A stretch of 64,000 nt of DNA from Rheinheimera pacifica (lineage in GTDB: Bacteria; Pseudomonadota; Gammaproteobacteria; Enterobacterales; Alteromonadaceae). The stretch is taken from the NCBI RefSeq assembly GCF_024809855.1, contig NZ_JANUEM010000001.1:372001-436000 (forward strand), given 5' to 3'. Under the pieces are notes generated by a model. That model was given only the letters and a program-made list of their open reading frames with translations. It made no database searches and was not told the DNA's origin. A program made the position numbers and the translations under genes. Each line of letters starts with the position of its first letter. Position 1 is the stretch's first letter. Below are positions 56,028 to 64,000 of the stretch, piece after piece.

Positions 56028-56543
56028 ATGACAACACTGGCCCAACACCACAGCACTCCATCACCATGCCATACCGCCTGGATGGCGACTGAACTAAGCG
56101 TGATTAACGAGCTGAACCAGCGCCATGTCAAACAGGTAATGGATTACTCAAAAGGCTTTTTAGATAAAACCTTCCCACTGCAGCAAGGCTCGCATAAAGA
56201 TGTATGCAGTTACGTAGTGTACTACCAGCAGTTGCTGGCATTTTTTGCCGACGGCAGCACCAGCGGTTTGCAAACCCCGGCGCAATTTGTTGCGTTAAGC
56301 GGCCACCGCGAAGCGCCCTGCTCCATCGTGCTGAACAATAACGGCCGCCACGTCGAGCTTATTTTAAACCGCAGCGGTATTAACGGCTGTCAGGATAAAG
56401 CCAGCATTGATGATATTCAGCTGCAAACCTCTGAGCCGGATTGTGTTTGGTTTAGCATGGTAACCGGCCGCCAGGTTAGCTGTGCCCACAAAGGTAATAA
56501 GCAGTTTACCTGTAAAGACGGCCAGCCATACTCGCTGATCTGA
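56028..56543 (+). CDS. Stand-alone malate synthase G-like beta domain protein
   Basis: A 171-residue protein that aligns by eye with the inserted beta domain of malate synthase G (about residues 120-250 of GlcB). Shared blocks are FLDKTFPLQQGSHKD (44-58; GlcB FLDESLPLENGSYQD), the strand pattern with ADGS, TPAQFV (83-88), and NNGRHVEL (104-111; GlcB NNGLHIEL), then IDDIQLQ. The catalytic TIM barrel is entirely absent, so it cannot be a malate synthase. The C-terminal ~30 residues are Cys-rich and unrelated. The frame is intact with its own ribosome site (GACGAGG). It is divergent from the ScfR-like regulator. It may be a sensor or accessory protein for acyl/glyoxylate metabolism. Confidence 0.7.
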   Translation: MTTLAQHHSTPSPCHTAWMATELSVINELNQRHVKQVMDYSKGFLDKTFPLQQGSHKDVCSYVVYYQQLLAFFADGSTSGLQTPAQFVALSGHREAPCSIVLNNNGRHVELILNRSGINGCQDKASIDDIQLQTSEPDCVWFSMVTGRQVSCAHKGNKQFTCKDGQPYSLI

Positions 56544-56655
56544 TGATAACCCGGCTGCAATTCAAACTGCAGCCGGACCTTGTAGCTAAGTTCTGTTAAA
56601 GTTTCCCCGGTAGCAGCCGATACAAAGGCACCCTCAGGTTAAGCAGCCCGTTTTT

Positions 56656-57105
56656 ATGCAAATTAATACTCTGCAGCCGCAGCCTGCCAGTTTAAAACCC
56701 AACCTGCCAAAACAAACTACAGCCACTGCCACCGGCACAACTCCCAATAACAGCGCTATGTCGGATGCTTATGTCAGCTTGTCTGAGCTGGGCAAAACTA
56801 AAGCAAAACAAGCTGAGAAAAATAAAGATATCGATGACAGCAACCTGCCGGATATTATCAAGCAGATACTAAAAACGATCCGCGATCTTAAACAGCAAAT
56901 TGCCGAGAAGCAGGCCGAAATAGATAAAGCTAAACAAGATGGGCTGCAATCAGAACAACAGCAGGAAAAACTGAAACTGTTGCAAACTGAGCTGAGCATG
57001 CTGAACAGCGCTCTTGGCAGCGCTCAACGGAGCCTGAATAAAGCCATGCAACAACAAGAGCTGAGTGACGAACAAGTACAAACTGCTTTATCGCTGATGT
57101 TGTAG
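56656..57105 (+). CDS. FlxA-like coiled-coil protein
   Basis: A 149-residue hydrophilic protein. A Pro/Thr/Gln-rich disordered N-terminus (about residues 1-35) is followed by YVSLSELGKTKAKQAEKNKD and a helical heptad region, IIKQILKTIRDLKQQIAEKQAEIDKAKQ (about 68-95) and LKLLQTELSMLNSALGSAQRSL (about 106-127). The pattern resembles FlxA-like proteins, which are small coiled-coil proteins of unclear role. There is no signal peptide. It ends 11 bp before the convergent PAS gene. Confidence 0.6.
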   Translation: MQINTLQPQPASLKPNLPKQTTATATGTTPNNSAMSDAYVSLSELGKTKAKQAEKNKDIDDSNLPDIIKQILKTIRDLKQQIAEKQAEIDKAKQDGLQSEQQQEKLKLLQTELSMLNSALGSAQRSLNKAMQQQELSDEQVQTALSLML

Positions 57106-57116
57106 CGCTAAACAAC

Positions 57117-57929
57117 TTAGCTGCACTGCAGCTGTTTACGCTGGCGCCGATCGGTTGCAACCAGCAACAATTCATCCACCGTGGAGGTTTTCCGGCTAAC
57201 AGGGCTTACGCTCACCGCCACCCGGATCTCATTGCCGTCTGGGTCCGTCATGCTGGCATCTAACTGCAGGGATTCAGCCTCATTACCAAACCCCGTTTTA
57301 CCTTTTGCTGTAAACACTGCCTGCAAGCGGTGCAGCGCTGTGCTGGCAGTGTCGGTTTGCTTAAACAACGTCATAATATTCCGCCCGGCAAGGCCACCGG
57401 CCTGATAACGCAGCAGGTTTTCGGCCCCTGCATTATTAAAACACACAGTACCATCCGGGCTTAGCACCATAATGGCAAACTCTGTAACAGAATTCAGCAC
57501 GGCTTGCAGCCTGGCATTCGCTTTTTGCAGCCTCCGGGCATATAGCATGGTTTCATTTTGAGTTTTTAACAGCTCACGTTCAAAACGCGAGCGTTCACGC
57601 GCCGGAAACATAACCCAGCGGTAACACTGCTGCTGCAGGAACTCACCCCGGCTGCAATTTAGCAACACCGGCAGTTGCGGCTCGGTACGGGCACGCACTT
57701 TAAGGTAAATTTCTTTTACACTGCCCTGGCGGTGTAGTAGCGGCCAAATGTGCGTTTGTAAAAAAATTTGCGACGCCTTAGGTAAAATGCTGTCTATATT
57801 AGTACCTAGCTCACAGTCGCCAAACTCTTCTTTAAACGCGCTATTTACCTGCAACATCCTCCCCAACAGATCCGTGATCAGCAACGGGCAGGGCAGCAGG
57901 TTAATATCGTCAGTGATACCCACCCCCAC
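57117..57929 (-). CDS. Double PAS-domain protein without output domain
   Basis: A 270-residue soluble sensor. The first PAS-like domain (about residues 7-110; CPLLITDLLGRMLQVNSAFKEEFG) contains ASQIFLQTHIWPLL and LPVLLNCSRGE, a form typical of PAS domains paired with RsbQ. A helical linker (about 112-140) leads to a second PAS domain (about 140-258; ITGVV-like AIMVLSPDGTVCFNNAGAENLL, GRNIMTLF). The protein ends there; no PP2C phosphatase, GGDEF, kinase or DNA-binding domain is present. The GTG start at 57929 (or GTG 57923, after AAGGTGGGG) overlaps the rsbQ-like stop by about 20 bases, showing translational coupling. Confidence 0.8.
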   Translation of the reverse strand: MGVGITDDINLLPCPLLITDLLGRMLQVNSAFKEEFGDCELGTNIDSILPKASQIFLQTHIWPLLHRQGSVKEIYLKVRARTEPQLPVLLNCSRGEFLQQQCYRWVMFPARERSRFERELLKTQNETMLYARRLQKANARLQAVLNSVTEFAIMVLSPDGTVCFNNAGAENLLRYQAGGLAGRNIMTLFKQTDTASTALHRLQAVFTAKGKTGFGNEAESLQLDASMTDPDGNEIRVAVSVSPVSRKTSTVDELLLVATDRRQRKQLQCS

Positions 57930-58734
57930 CTTGTATCGCCAGATAATGAAACATGGCCTGAATAACTAGGTAGGGATGGCTCATATGTGCGACATGGCCT
58001 GCTACATTCAGTATTTCCAGCTTACTGTTTTTCAGCTGCCGGTGCACAAACTCTCCAACTTTAACAGAAGCCAGCACATCATGCTGATGCTGTAGCACTA
58101 AACACGGTAGCGATACTTTGGCAAAGTCAGCACGGTTATCCGCAAAAAACGTTGCTCTGGCAAACTGTTTCATTACAACCGGATCAGTAGAGCAAAAACT
58201 GTCTGACAAACGGCCACTGATCGATTCGTCATTGCCCGTGCCTGCTACTACGGGTGCAAGATAGCTAACCCACCCTAAATAGTTCTGATCCATCAGCTCA
58301 AGCAAGTCATGCAGATCAGAGTATTCAAAGCCCCCGAAATAGTGTGGCGGATCATTAAGAAAACAGGGAGATGGACCAAGCAAAATCATGTTGGAAAATA
58401 ATTCAGGCCGGGCGATCGCCGCCAGAATGCCAATACTGCAACTCACAGAATGAGCAACAAGAACAACGTTTTCAGTTAATTCCAACGCATCACATACATC
58501 AATAATATCCTGTGCATAGCCCTGCAACTCGGCATAACGTGTAAAACTGTATGCGCTGATATCTGACTTACCGCTGCCAACATAGTCAAACAACACCTGA
58601 AAATGACTTTGCTCAAACGCTGGCGTAATACTGCTCCACATGGTTTGATCGCAGCCAAAGCCATGAGCATACAACAGTACCGGAGCCGTTGGATTGCCAA
58701 GCGTTTTTACGTTATTTCTTTGTAGAATATTCAT
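57910..58734 (-). CDS. RsbQ-type alpha/beta hydrolase
   Basis: A 274-residue serine hydrolase closely resembling Bacillus subtilis RsbQ: HGFGCDQTMW, FDYVGSGKSDISAY, GYAQDIIDVCDALEL, PELFSNMILLGPSPCFLNDPP and FCSTDPVVMKQFA all recur. The catalytic triad is S96 (AHSVS), D219 (HDV) and H247 (GHVAHMSHP), at the same numbers as in RsbQ. RsbQ activates the PAS-PP2C phosphatase RsbP by supplying or processing a small hydrophobic ligand; plant D14/KAI2 receptors are relatives. Here the coupled PAS protein is the likely partner. The nucleophile elbow is AHSVSC rather than GHSVG. Confidence 0.9.
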   Translation of the reverse strand: MNILQRNNVKTLGNPTAPVLLYAHGFGCDQTMWSSITPAFEQSHFQVLFDYVGSGKSDISAYSFTRYAELQGYAQDIIDVCDALELTENVVLVAHSVSCSIGILAAIARPELFSNMILLGPSPCFLNDPPHYFGGFEYSDLHDLLELMDQNYLGWVSYLAPVVAGTGNDESISGRLSDSFCSTDPVVMKQFARATFFADNRADFAKVSLPCLVLQHQHDVLASVKVGEFVHRQLKNSKLEILNVAGHVAHMSHPYLVIQAMFHYLAIQGGGGYH

Positions 58735-58870
58735 TAAACCTGCATTCGCAACAAATATAGTTAAAACGTACCTTTTACAGGTTTTTTATCATACTGTCAT
58801 TTCTAATAAAAACAAGGCTGTACAGCGTGTCTGCTGTGGGGTTTATGTGCTACAGCACAATGTAAAGCGG

Positions 58871-58883
58871 CTGAGTCAGCCTG
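58871..58883. other. Small palindrome in the rsbQ/ygjP intergenic region
   Basis: GGCTGAGTCAGCC is a perfect short palindrome followed by TGTTTCTTT. A second hairpin, GTGCTACAGCAC, lies 12 bp before. The 269-bp gap separates divergent genes, so these are more likely operators than terminators. Confidence 0.3.
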
Positions 58884-59003
58884 TTTCTTTAGCCTGACAT
58901 TGGTGATCATGCCATAAAATGCTATTTTAACTGGCAGGCACCTTTTAATACCTGCTTAGTGGCGCAACTATTAAACCCAACACGCTGTCATTGAGCTTTA
59001 ACC

Positions 59004-59513
59004 ATGCAAGATCTTATTTACCTGCGCCAGTATCCCGTTACACTGCAACAGCAAGTACGTCAGTTACTGGCAGAAGACCAACTGGGTAATACCTTACAGC
59101 GCCGCTACCCTAACCCGGGCCACAGCGTACAAACCGACAAAGCGCTGTATGAATTTACCCAGGAACTGAAACGGCAATGGCTGCGCAGCAGCGAACCGCT
59201 AAGCAAAGTGGTATTTGATGCCAAAATTCATATTATAAATAACGCTTTGGGTACCCACACCCAAGTTAGCCGGGTACAGGGCGGCAAGCTAAAAAGCAAG
59301 AATGAGATCAGGGTAGCGGCATTACTCAAGCAGCTGCCATTGCCGCTGCTGCAAATGGTAGTAGTGCACGAACTGGCGCACTTACGCGAAAAAGACCACA
59401 ACAAAGCCTTTTATAAACTTTGCCAACATATGCAGCCAGATTATCATCAGCTAGAGCTGGATTTACGCCTGTACCTCACCTTGTTTGAACAACGCGGTGA
59501 GCATGCTATTTAA
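59004..59513 (+). CDS. YgjP-like metallopeptidase domain protein
   Basis: A 169-residue soluble protein with the zinc motif HELAH near residue 125 (VVVHELAHLREKDHNKAFYKLC), followed at the right distance by the second His in EKDHNKAF, as in YgjP/DUF45 gluzincins. The C-terminal LELDLRLYLTLF is a conserved helix. Proteins of this family are thought to be metal-dependent peptidases, but substrates are unknown. The start is ATG 59004 without a strong ribosome site. Confidence 0.85.
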   Translation: MQDLIYLRQYPVTLQQQVRQLLAEDQLGNTLQRRYPNPGHSVQTDKALYEFTQELKRQWLRSSEPLSKVVFDAKIHIINNALGTHTQVSRVQGGKLKSKNEIRVAALLKQLPLPLLQMVVVHELAHLREKDHNKAFYKLCQHMQPDYHQLELDLRLYLTLFEQRGEHAI

Positions 59514-59531
59514 GCCCGGCGCCCCTAGAGG

Positions 59532-60119
59532 TTAGTTAAATAAAAACCACAGCCAAACACCGGCAAGTACCAGTAACACTGCGCCAATTTGCTTCGAATA
59601 ACGCTTCCACAACTTCAATGCTGCCTCACCGGCTATATTAACCAGTATTACCAGGCCAAAATACCGTACCGACCGCGACAGCGTAACTGCCAGTAAAAAC
59701 AGCAGGAATGAATAACCAGTTGCACCGGCAGCCAGCATAGCTATTTGTAATGGTGTAGGCGTTACGCCTACCGCCAATACTGATATAAAGCCATTGTCGT
59801 GTATTTCTGCAACAAAGCTGTCATAAGCTTGCGCACCACCAAACAGGCCAATCAGGGTATCGCCCCATTGCTCCATCGCCAGTGCGCCAAGCCAGTATCC
59901 CAACGCAGCAGCGGTGATATTACCGGCCAGAGCTACAGAGGCAATGCTCCAGCGCCGCCGTTTCTGGCTTAGCATCCACGGAATTAAAATAGCCTCTATG
60001 GGTATAGGTATAATCAGTGTTTCTGCCATCGACAGCAGAAATAACAGCGGTAGGGCATAGGCAGACCGCTCCAGACGAGCCAACCAGGTTTGAGCTGACA
60101 GTTCTTTAGAATCCAGCAT
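59532..60119 (-). CDS. YqaA family (DedA-related) membrane protein
   Basis: A 195-residue inner-membrane protein with about five hydrophobic helices. SMAETLIIPIPIEAILIPWML (about residues 30-50) contains the PIPIE motif of the YqaA branch of VTT/DedA proteins, and GNITAAALGYWLGALAMEQWG is the second conserved block; GVTPTPLQIAMLAAGATG follows. DedA-like proteins are implicated in lipid-carrier recycling and membrane homeostasis. It is convergent with ygjP and stands alone. Confidence 0.85.
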   Translation of the reverse strand: MLDSKELSAQTWLARLERSAYALPLLFLLSMAETLIIPIPIEAILIPWMLSQKRRRWSIASVALAGNITAAALGYWLGALAMEQWGDTLIGLFGGAQAYDSFVAEIHDNGFISVLAVGVTPTPLQIAMLAAGATGYSFLLFLLAVTLSRSVRYFGLVILVNIAGEAALKLWKRYSKQIGAVLLVLAGVWLWFLFN

Positions 60120-60340
60120 CGCGTTAAAAATCCTTATAAGCCAGTTTTCTACTTATGGTAAAAACAGATCGTAGCCGGAGCCAATAATCTGCTATAACGT
60201 TAAGCTTTAGCACAGCTAACCTGCTGTATTATATGAAAGTTATAAAACTTCACACTTAGCTTCAATTTGGTTGCAATCAGTTACAATTAATACGCTATAC
60301 GCAGGCTAACATCTTGGCTAAACCACTGCTGAGGAATAGC

Positions 60341-61033
60341 ATGATGAAAATTAGCGCCCTCCCCCTGCTGGCCGGCAGCGTATTGCTACTGATCGGTTGC
60401 GACATTGAGTACGGTACCCTGCCGGAACATTACTACGACTTTCGCCATGGTAACCAACAATGGCAAGCTGGCTTTTCTGATTACCCCAGCGACAACGCCG
60501 ATATTTATCAGCTTGAAAGCGGTATACGAAACCTGCCAACAGGCTTCTCCGGTAAAGGCTTTTACCTGGCAGGCATGAACCGCAGTGACGATTTGTTTAT
60601 GTACATTAAAAAACAAATCACCGGGTTACAGCCATCCACCCGCTATCAACTGTCTGCTTCGGTACGCTTTTTAACCAATGCCGGCGCAGACTGTGTTGGT
60701 ATAGGCGGCGCACCGGGCGAGGCGGTGTACTTAAAGTTTGGTTACGCCACCACAGAGCCAAAACAAGCCGGTTACTATTTAAATACCGATAAAGGCAACC
60801 AAAGCCAGGATGGCAGCCAGGCCCGTGTTATCGGCAATATTGCTGCCTCAGGCATAAACTGCGATGGTCAGCAGTTTGCCAGCAAAACGGTTAGCGGTAG
60901 CGGCAATACACCACTGCAGTTTACCAGCAACGCCGATGGCACCATCTGGGTATTTATCGGCACTGACTCGGGCTTTGAAGGTTTAACCCGGCTGTACTAT
61001 CAGGAACTGGAGCTACGTATCCTGCCGCGTTAG
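60341..61033 (+). CDS. Hypothetical lipoprotein
   Basis: The start ATG at 60341 follows GAGGAATAGC. The 230-residue product has a lipoprotein signal with lipobox LLIGC at about residue 21. The mature part begins with YYDFRHGNQQWQAGFSDYPSD and contains a jelly-roll-like pattern (LQPSTRYQLSASVRFLTNAG; FIGTDSGFEGLTRLYYQELELRI), resembling carbohydrate-binding or galactose-binding-like domains. The two Cys (ADCVGIGG and GINCDG) could form a disulfide. I do not recognise a named family. It is convergent with the outer-membrane protein gene. Confidence 0.65.
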   Translation: MMKISALPLLAGSVLLLIGCDIEYGTLPEHYYDFRHGNQQWQAGFSDYPSDNADIYQLESGIRNLPTGFSGKGFYLAGMNRSDDLFMYIKKQITGLQPSTRYQLSASVRFLTNAGADCVGIGGAPGEAVYLKFGYATTEPKQAGYYLNTDKGNQSQDGSQARVIGNIAASGINCDGQQFASKTVSGSGNTPLQFTSNADGTIWVFIGTDSGFEGLTRLYYQELELRILPR

Positions 61034-61058
61034 CCATTAGCCGGTGCCATCCCCAAAC

Positions 61059-62288
61059 TTAAAAGGGCACAAACACCTGCACATTACCCCCGCCAAACTG
61101 TAAATTATGCAGTTTAACAGTAGGGTTAATTGTCAGATAAGCGCCGGTTGCCTCACTTAGCTGCCATATAACATTTGGGCTTACTTTTGCCAGCCAACCA
61201 TTATCTTTAAGCGGCTCATCACTGTGCTGGCGTAATTCACTCGTCACGTTGGCATAGCCGGTATATACCGTAGGGCGCCATAGCCAGTTCTCACTGATTG
61301 GCCGCTCAGTACTGACATAGGCAAAAGCTTCGCGCCGGTATTCAGCCGCGGCTCCCTGCAAGCTGGCCCGGCTGTCCTGTTCAGTTAAACGGTTTGCCTG
61401 TAAGCCAAAATTAAACGAATCTGCAGCTGGCGCTTGCTGCCATTCGGCATTAAGTTGCTGAAACCGCCTTACCAGCAACCAGTCTGCCGCCTGGGGTTCA
61501 GATAACAAAGCAGCGGCGCTGCGCCGGCCATATAACCCCTGAGCCTGCACCAGCACACGGGCACCGTGTAACAACTCACGCTGCCAGTTCACACCGGCAG
61601 AGTATTGTTTATCGGTAAATAATTGCCGGGCCTGCTCATCTGCATAGCGTGTCGTCAAATTAAGATTAACAAAACCAGCCAACTGCTGCCGGCCTAACAT
61701 TTTAGCCCCAGCAAGATAAAGCGTTACCGGGTTCTGCTCATAACGGTTATCGCTGTAAGTTTTACTGTTATAAAATACATCAGCCAGCACTACGGCAGCA
61801 GTGGCATAACTGCCGTCAGCATAAGCACGGTGGGCTTCAAACTGCAGGTCCATTTCTTCTTTGGCGCCACTGATATCGCCCCATACGCCCAGCTCCCATT
61901 GCTGTTCAGCCTGATAACCTACGCCAAACAAGGTTCTGTCATAACGGCCGTCGAGATCTTCAGAGCGTTTATGCCTGAAACCGGCAAACACCGGCGCATC
62001 AAAACTCAGTTTTTGCTGCATCAGCGAATGCACATAGAACTCTTTGCCTCTGCTGCTGCCCCCTGTGCCATACCAGCCATTTTGCTGCCACAAAGGGCTG
62101 GCAGTTTGTATTGGTTGTTCAGTAAAACTCAGGCGCTGCAGAAAACTTTCTATATTGTAATCAAACTGACGGCTATCTAACCGCTCCAGCCGGAACGGCT
62201 CAGGGCCATGCCAGCCATTACTGGCCTGTAAAGATGTTGTTGTAAGTAGCAGGGTTATACCAAAGCAAATACTGCGGCTGTAAAACAT
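61059..62288 (-). CDS. Hypothetical outer-membrane beta-barrel protein
   Basis: The start at 62288 (MFYSRS) follows GGAAGAG; the 46 upstream residues are not plausible. The 409-residue product has a signal peptide (SICFGITLLLTTTSLQAS) and then many alternating amphipathic strands rich in Trp/Tyr/Gln (WELGVWGDIS, LAGFVNLNLTTRYA, GVNWQRELLHGARVLVQAQGLYG), ending in NVQVFVPF with the terminal Phe typical of BAM substrates. The pattern resembles phage-receptor NfrA- or Wzi-like barrels only loosely; family unknown. Confidence 0.68.
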   Translation of the reverse strand: MFYSRSICFGITLLLTTTSLQASNGWHGPEPFRLERLDSRQFDYNIESFLQRLSFTEQPIQTASPLWQQNGWYGTGGSSRGKEFYVHSLMQQKLSFDAPVFAGFRHKRSEDLDGRYDRTLFGVGYQAEQQWELGVWGDISGAKEEMDLQFEAHRAYADGSYATAAVVLADVFYNSKTYSDNRYEQNPVTLYLAGAKMLGRQQLAGFVNLNLTTRYADEQARQLFTDKQYSAGVNWQRELLHGARVLVQAQGLYGRRSAAALLSEPQAADWLLVRRFQQLNAEWQQAPAADSFNFGLQANRLTEQDSRASLQGAAAEYRREAFAYVSTERPISENWLWRPTVYTGYANVTSELRQHSDEPLKDNGWLAKVSPNVIWQLSEATGAYLTINPTVKLHNLQFGGGNVQVFVPF

Positions 62289-62375
62289 AGCTCTTCCATA
62301 ATAAAAAATTACGCAGTATATGTAGTGTGGGCTTAACCGGTAATGAACCCAAATACTAACAGCCCGGGAGGCGTT

Positions 62376-62621
62376 ATGCTTAAGTGCGACTTGCATGATT
62401 ATATTGAAATTGTCTGCCTGTACCATTACCCGCTACAGTTGACACTAAGCTCGGGCGTAGTGCTTAGCGGCACAGCCGAAACCACCCGCTATAACCACCA
62501 GCGGCAGGAGTGTCTGGTCATTAAGCACAACAATAGCGAACAGCTGGTAGTGCTGGATGATATTGCGCTGCTTGAAGTGATGATAGCTAACCCGCACTTG
62601 CAGCAAGTGCGGTTTAAGTAA
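62376..62621 (+). CDS. rof: Rho-binding antiterminator (Rof/YaeO family)
   Basis: The start at 62376 (MLKCDLHDYIE) follows GGGAGGCG. The 81-residue protein matches Rof: CDLHDYIEIVCLYHYPLQLTLSSGVVLSGTA corresponds to the N-terminal CDDYDxLE...C helix and strands, and LVVLDDIALLEV to the end. Rof binds the Rho hexamer and blocks RNA binding, reducing Rho-dependent termination. It is single and divergent from the outer-membrane protein gene. Confidence 0.82.
   Translation: MLKCDLHDYIEIVCLYHYPLQLTLSSGVVLSGTAETTRYNHQRQECLVIKHNNSEQLVVLDDIALLEVMIANPHLQQVRFK
62592..62612 (+). terminator. Hairpin inside the 3' end of rof
   Basis: CCGCACTTG and CAAGTGCGG form a perfect 9-bp stem with a 3-base loop, entirely within the last codons of rof and followed by TTTAAGTAA. 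It could serve as an overlapping terminator or 3'-end stabiliser. Confidence 0.45.
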
Positions 62622-62775
62622 GCTGAGGTTATTTGTATTAACCCAAAAGCCCCGCATGTAAGCGCCAACATTTGCGCTATGTTATGCAGTAACCAGCTGC
62701 TTACGTCAAGATTAATTACCGATAGTGGCTACCGGTCGGCAGTGCATCGAGCATCGAAGATATGGCCCGGCTACA

Positions 62776-63723
62776 TTAAAACAACGACAGCCCCAGCTCG
62801 TCGGCCAGCTGTTGAATTAACTGCATCGCCACCACCGAGTTACCATAGCTGTTAAGTGGTGGGCTCCAGGCGGTTATCACACCAAATTGCGGCACTATCG
62901 CCACAATGGCGCCGCCTACACCGCTTTTAGCTGGTAAGCCGACTTTAAAGGCAAACTCACCAGACTGATCATACATGCCGCTGGTAGATAAAATAGCGTT
63001 TACGCGGTGTGCATCGCGTCGGCTGCAAATTTGCTCGTTGCTTTGCGGCTGTACACCGCGGTTAGCTAAAAACAATAACGAGCGCGCCAGTTGCTCGCAG
63101 CTGATTGCAGTGGCGCATTGGTAAAAATAGTGTTCCAGCACTTGCGGCACATCTGCTTCAATATTACCGAAACTTTTCATCAGATACGCCATAGCTGCGT
63201 TGCGGTTGCCGTGTTCCAGTTCAGACAAATACACCTGCTGGTCGGCATAAATGGCTTCTTCCCCGGCTAAACGGCGTAAAAAGGTTAAAAATGCACTTTT
63301 GCTGGCCGAGTAATGGCTAACCAACACATCTGCCACCACAATCGCACCGGCATTAATCATCGGGTTGCGGGGAATACCCTGCTCCCATTCTAACTGCACG
63401 ATAGAATTAAACGGCTGACCGGACGGCTCCATATTTACCCGTTGCCACAGCTCATCGCCCAGCCGGTTCATCGCCATTACCAGGCCAAAGATTTTCGAAA
63501 TGCTTTGCAACGAAAAGCTTTGTTGTGCCGCACCGGCACTGTGCAGCCGGCCATCCAGCGTGGCCACGGCCACTGCAGCCTGTTGCGGCGCTACCTGCGC
63601 CAGCGCCGGAATATAATCGGCTACTTTGCCACTGCTGTATAATGGCCGGCTCTGCGCTAACATTTGCTGCAACAAGGCACTAAGATCGGTGATGTTCGTT
63701 ATCGGCAAGGCTGCCTCCTGCAC
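62776..63723 (-). CDS. glsA: Glutaminase
   Basis: A 315-residue glutaminase of the beta-lactamase-like fold, hydrolysing glutamine to glutamate and ammonia. The catalytic SxxK is in SLQSISKIF (about residues 70-78), with the conserved block GQPFNSIVQLEWEQGIPRNPMINAGAI following (about 102-128), and later GVQPQSNEQI, STSGMYDQSGEFAFKVGLPAKSGVGGAIVA. Length matches E. coli YneH/YbaS (308-310). It is cytoplasmic and stands alone. Confidence 0.95.
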   Translation of the reverse strand: MQEAALPITNITDLSALLQQMLAQSRPLYSSGKVADYIPALAQVAPQQAAVAVATLDGRLHSAGAAQQSFSLQSISKIFGLVMAMNRLGDELWQRVNMEPSGQPFNSIVQLEWEQGIPRNPMINAGAIVVADVLVSHYSASKSAFLTFLRRLAGEEAIYADQQVYLSELEHGNRNAAMAYLMKSFGNIEADVPQVLEHYFYQCATAISCEQLARSLLFLANRGVQPQSNEQICSRRDAHRVNAILSTSGMYDQSGEFAFKVGLPAKSGVGGAIVAIVPQFGVITAWSPPLNSYGNSVVAMQLIQQLADELGLSLF

Positions 63724-64000
63724 TATTTTCTATGCTGGCAGTATGCCACAGCAGCAAAGTAGCCGGGGCATTTTGCCGCTTTGCATTAGGGCTGAATTCT
63801 GTTGATATAGCATTTTTGCTTTAGTGAATAACGCTGATACTGAATAAGCTCGGGTGCTGCGCTTAGTGAAGCAAGAACAGTGTAAACAGCGGTTGCTTTA
63901 ATTTTGCCAAATGGCTATGGTTGTCGCCATTGGTACCCGGTACTTTTTACATGAGACATTAACTTTGTTTAGCGTAATAAACCTCATACAGAACTTCCCT
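63724..64000. other. Right-edge intergenic sequence, no gene seen
   Basis: The last 277 bp upstream of glsA hold no open frame with a plausible start, no clear terminator and no repeat shared with the rest of the window. They should contain the glsA promoter (minus strand); no confident element was assigned. Confidence 0.5.

Overview
The window looks like chromosomal DNA of a marine or aquatic gammaproteobacterium of the Alteromonadales type (Rheinheimera, Alishewanella or Arsukibacterium-like). This rests on gene content and style: TonB-dependent receptor, HD-GYP/DUF3369 regulator, DUF3612-type XRE regulator, split pntA, acnB-yacL pair, cydABX-DC cluster and glutamine-rich proteins. The assignment is by recognition, not by alignment. 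Coding density is high. No tRNA, rRNA, CRISPR array, insertion sequence or prophage was recognised.

Layout. 1-6.7 kb: a coiled-coil protein cut by the window edge, a DUF2721 membrane protein, a response regulator with an HD-GYP output, two small lipoproteins (DUF4136, DUF3833) and a three-gene ECF sigma / membrane anti-sigma / periplasmic coiled-coil operon. 6.8-13 kb: flavin reductase-like protein, 2OG-Fe(II) oxygenase and a copper/silver operon (CopL-like protein, CusB-like adaptor, CusA pump with the full methionine triad). 13-22 kb: two structured intergenic repeats, DUF192, ubiC-ubiA, a FliL-like protein, glpE-glpG, lemA-M48 peptidase, HDOD protein and dusC. 22-27 kb: proton-translocating transhydrogenase (pntAA-pntAB-pntB), convergent with a lysE-mocR pair. 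27-36.5 kb: a discoidin/DUF1111 cytochrome lipoprotein, an EF-hand protein, a small membrane protein, and anmK / TonB receptor / RpiR regulator. 36.6-42.8 kb: cytochrome bd oxidase cydABX with its cydDC exporter. 43-51.5 kb: a PEP-CTERM-like exported protein, glnK-amtB, yacL-acnB and an M13 peptidase. 51.6-54.2 kb: the DUF2157/DUF4401/GDYXXLXY operon. 54.3-64 kb: a ScfR/DUF3612-like regulator divergent from a stand-alone malate-synthase-G-like domain, a FlxA-like protein, an RsbQ hydrolase with a PAS-only partner, YgjP, YqaA, a lipoprotein, an outer-membrane protein, Rof and glutaminase.

The most interesting signals are: (1) an RsbQ-type hydrolase translationally coupled to a double-PAS protein with no phosphatase, kinase or cyclase domain; (2) a 171-residue protein that resembles only the inserted beta domain of malate synthase G, beside a regulator with a C-terminal four-cysteine motif, three 14-bp iterated operator-like repeats and a long leader hairpin; (3) two families of structured intergenic repeats with two copies each, and a third element bounded by a perfect 17-bp inverted repeat; (4) direct repeats three helical turns apart before the lysE-mocR pair; (5) an orphan sigma/anti-sigma/coiled-coil module. 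The rest is mostly conserved housekeeping.
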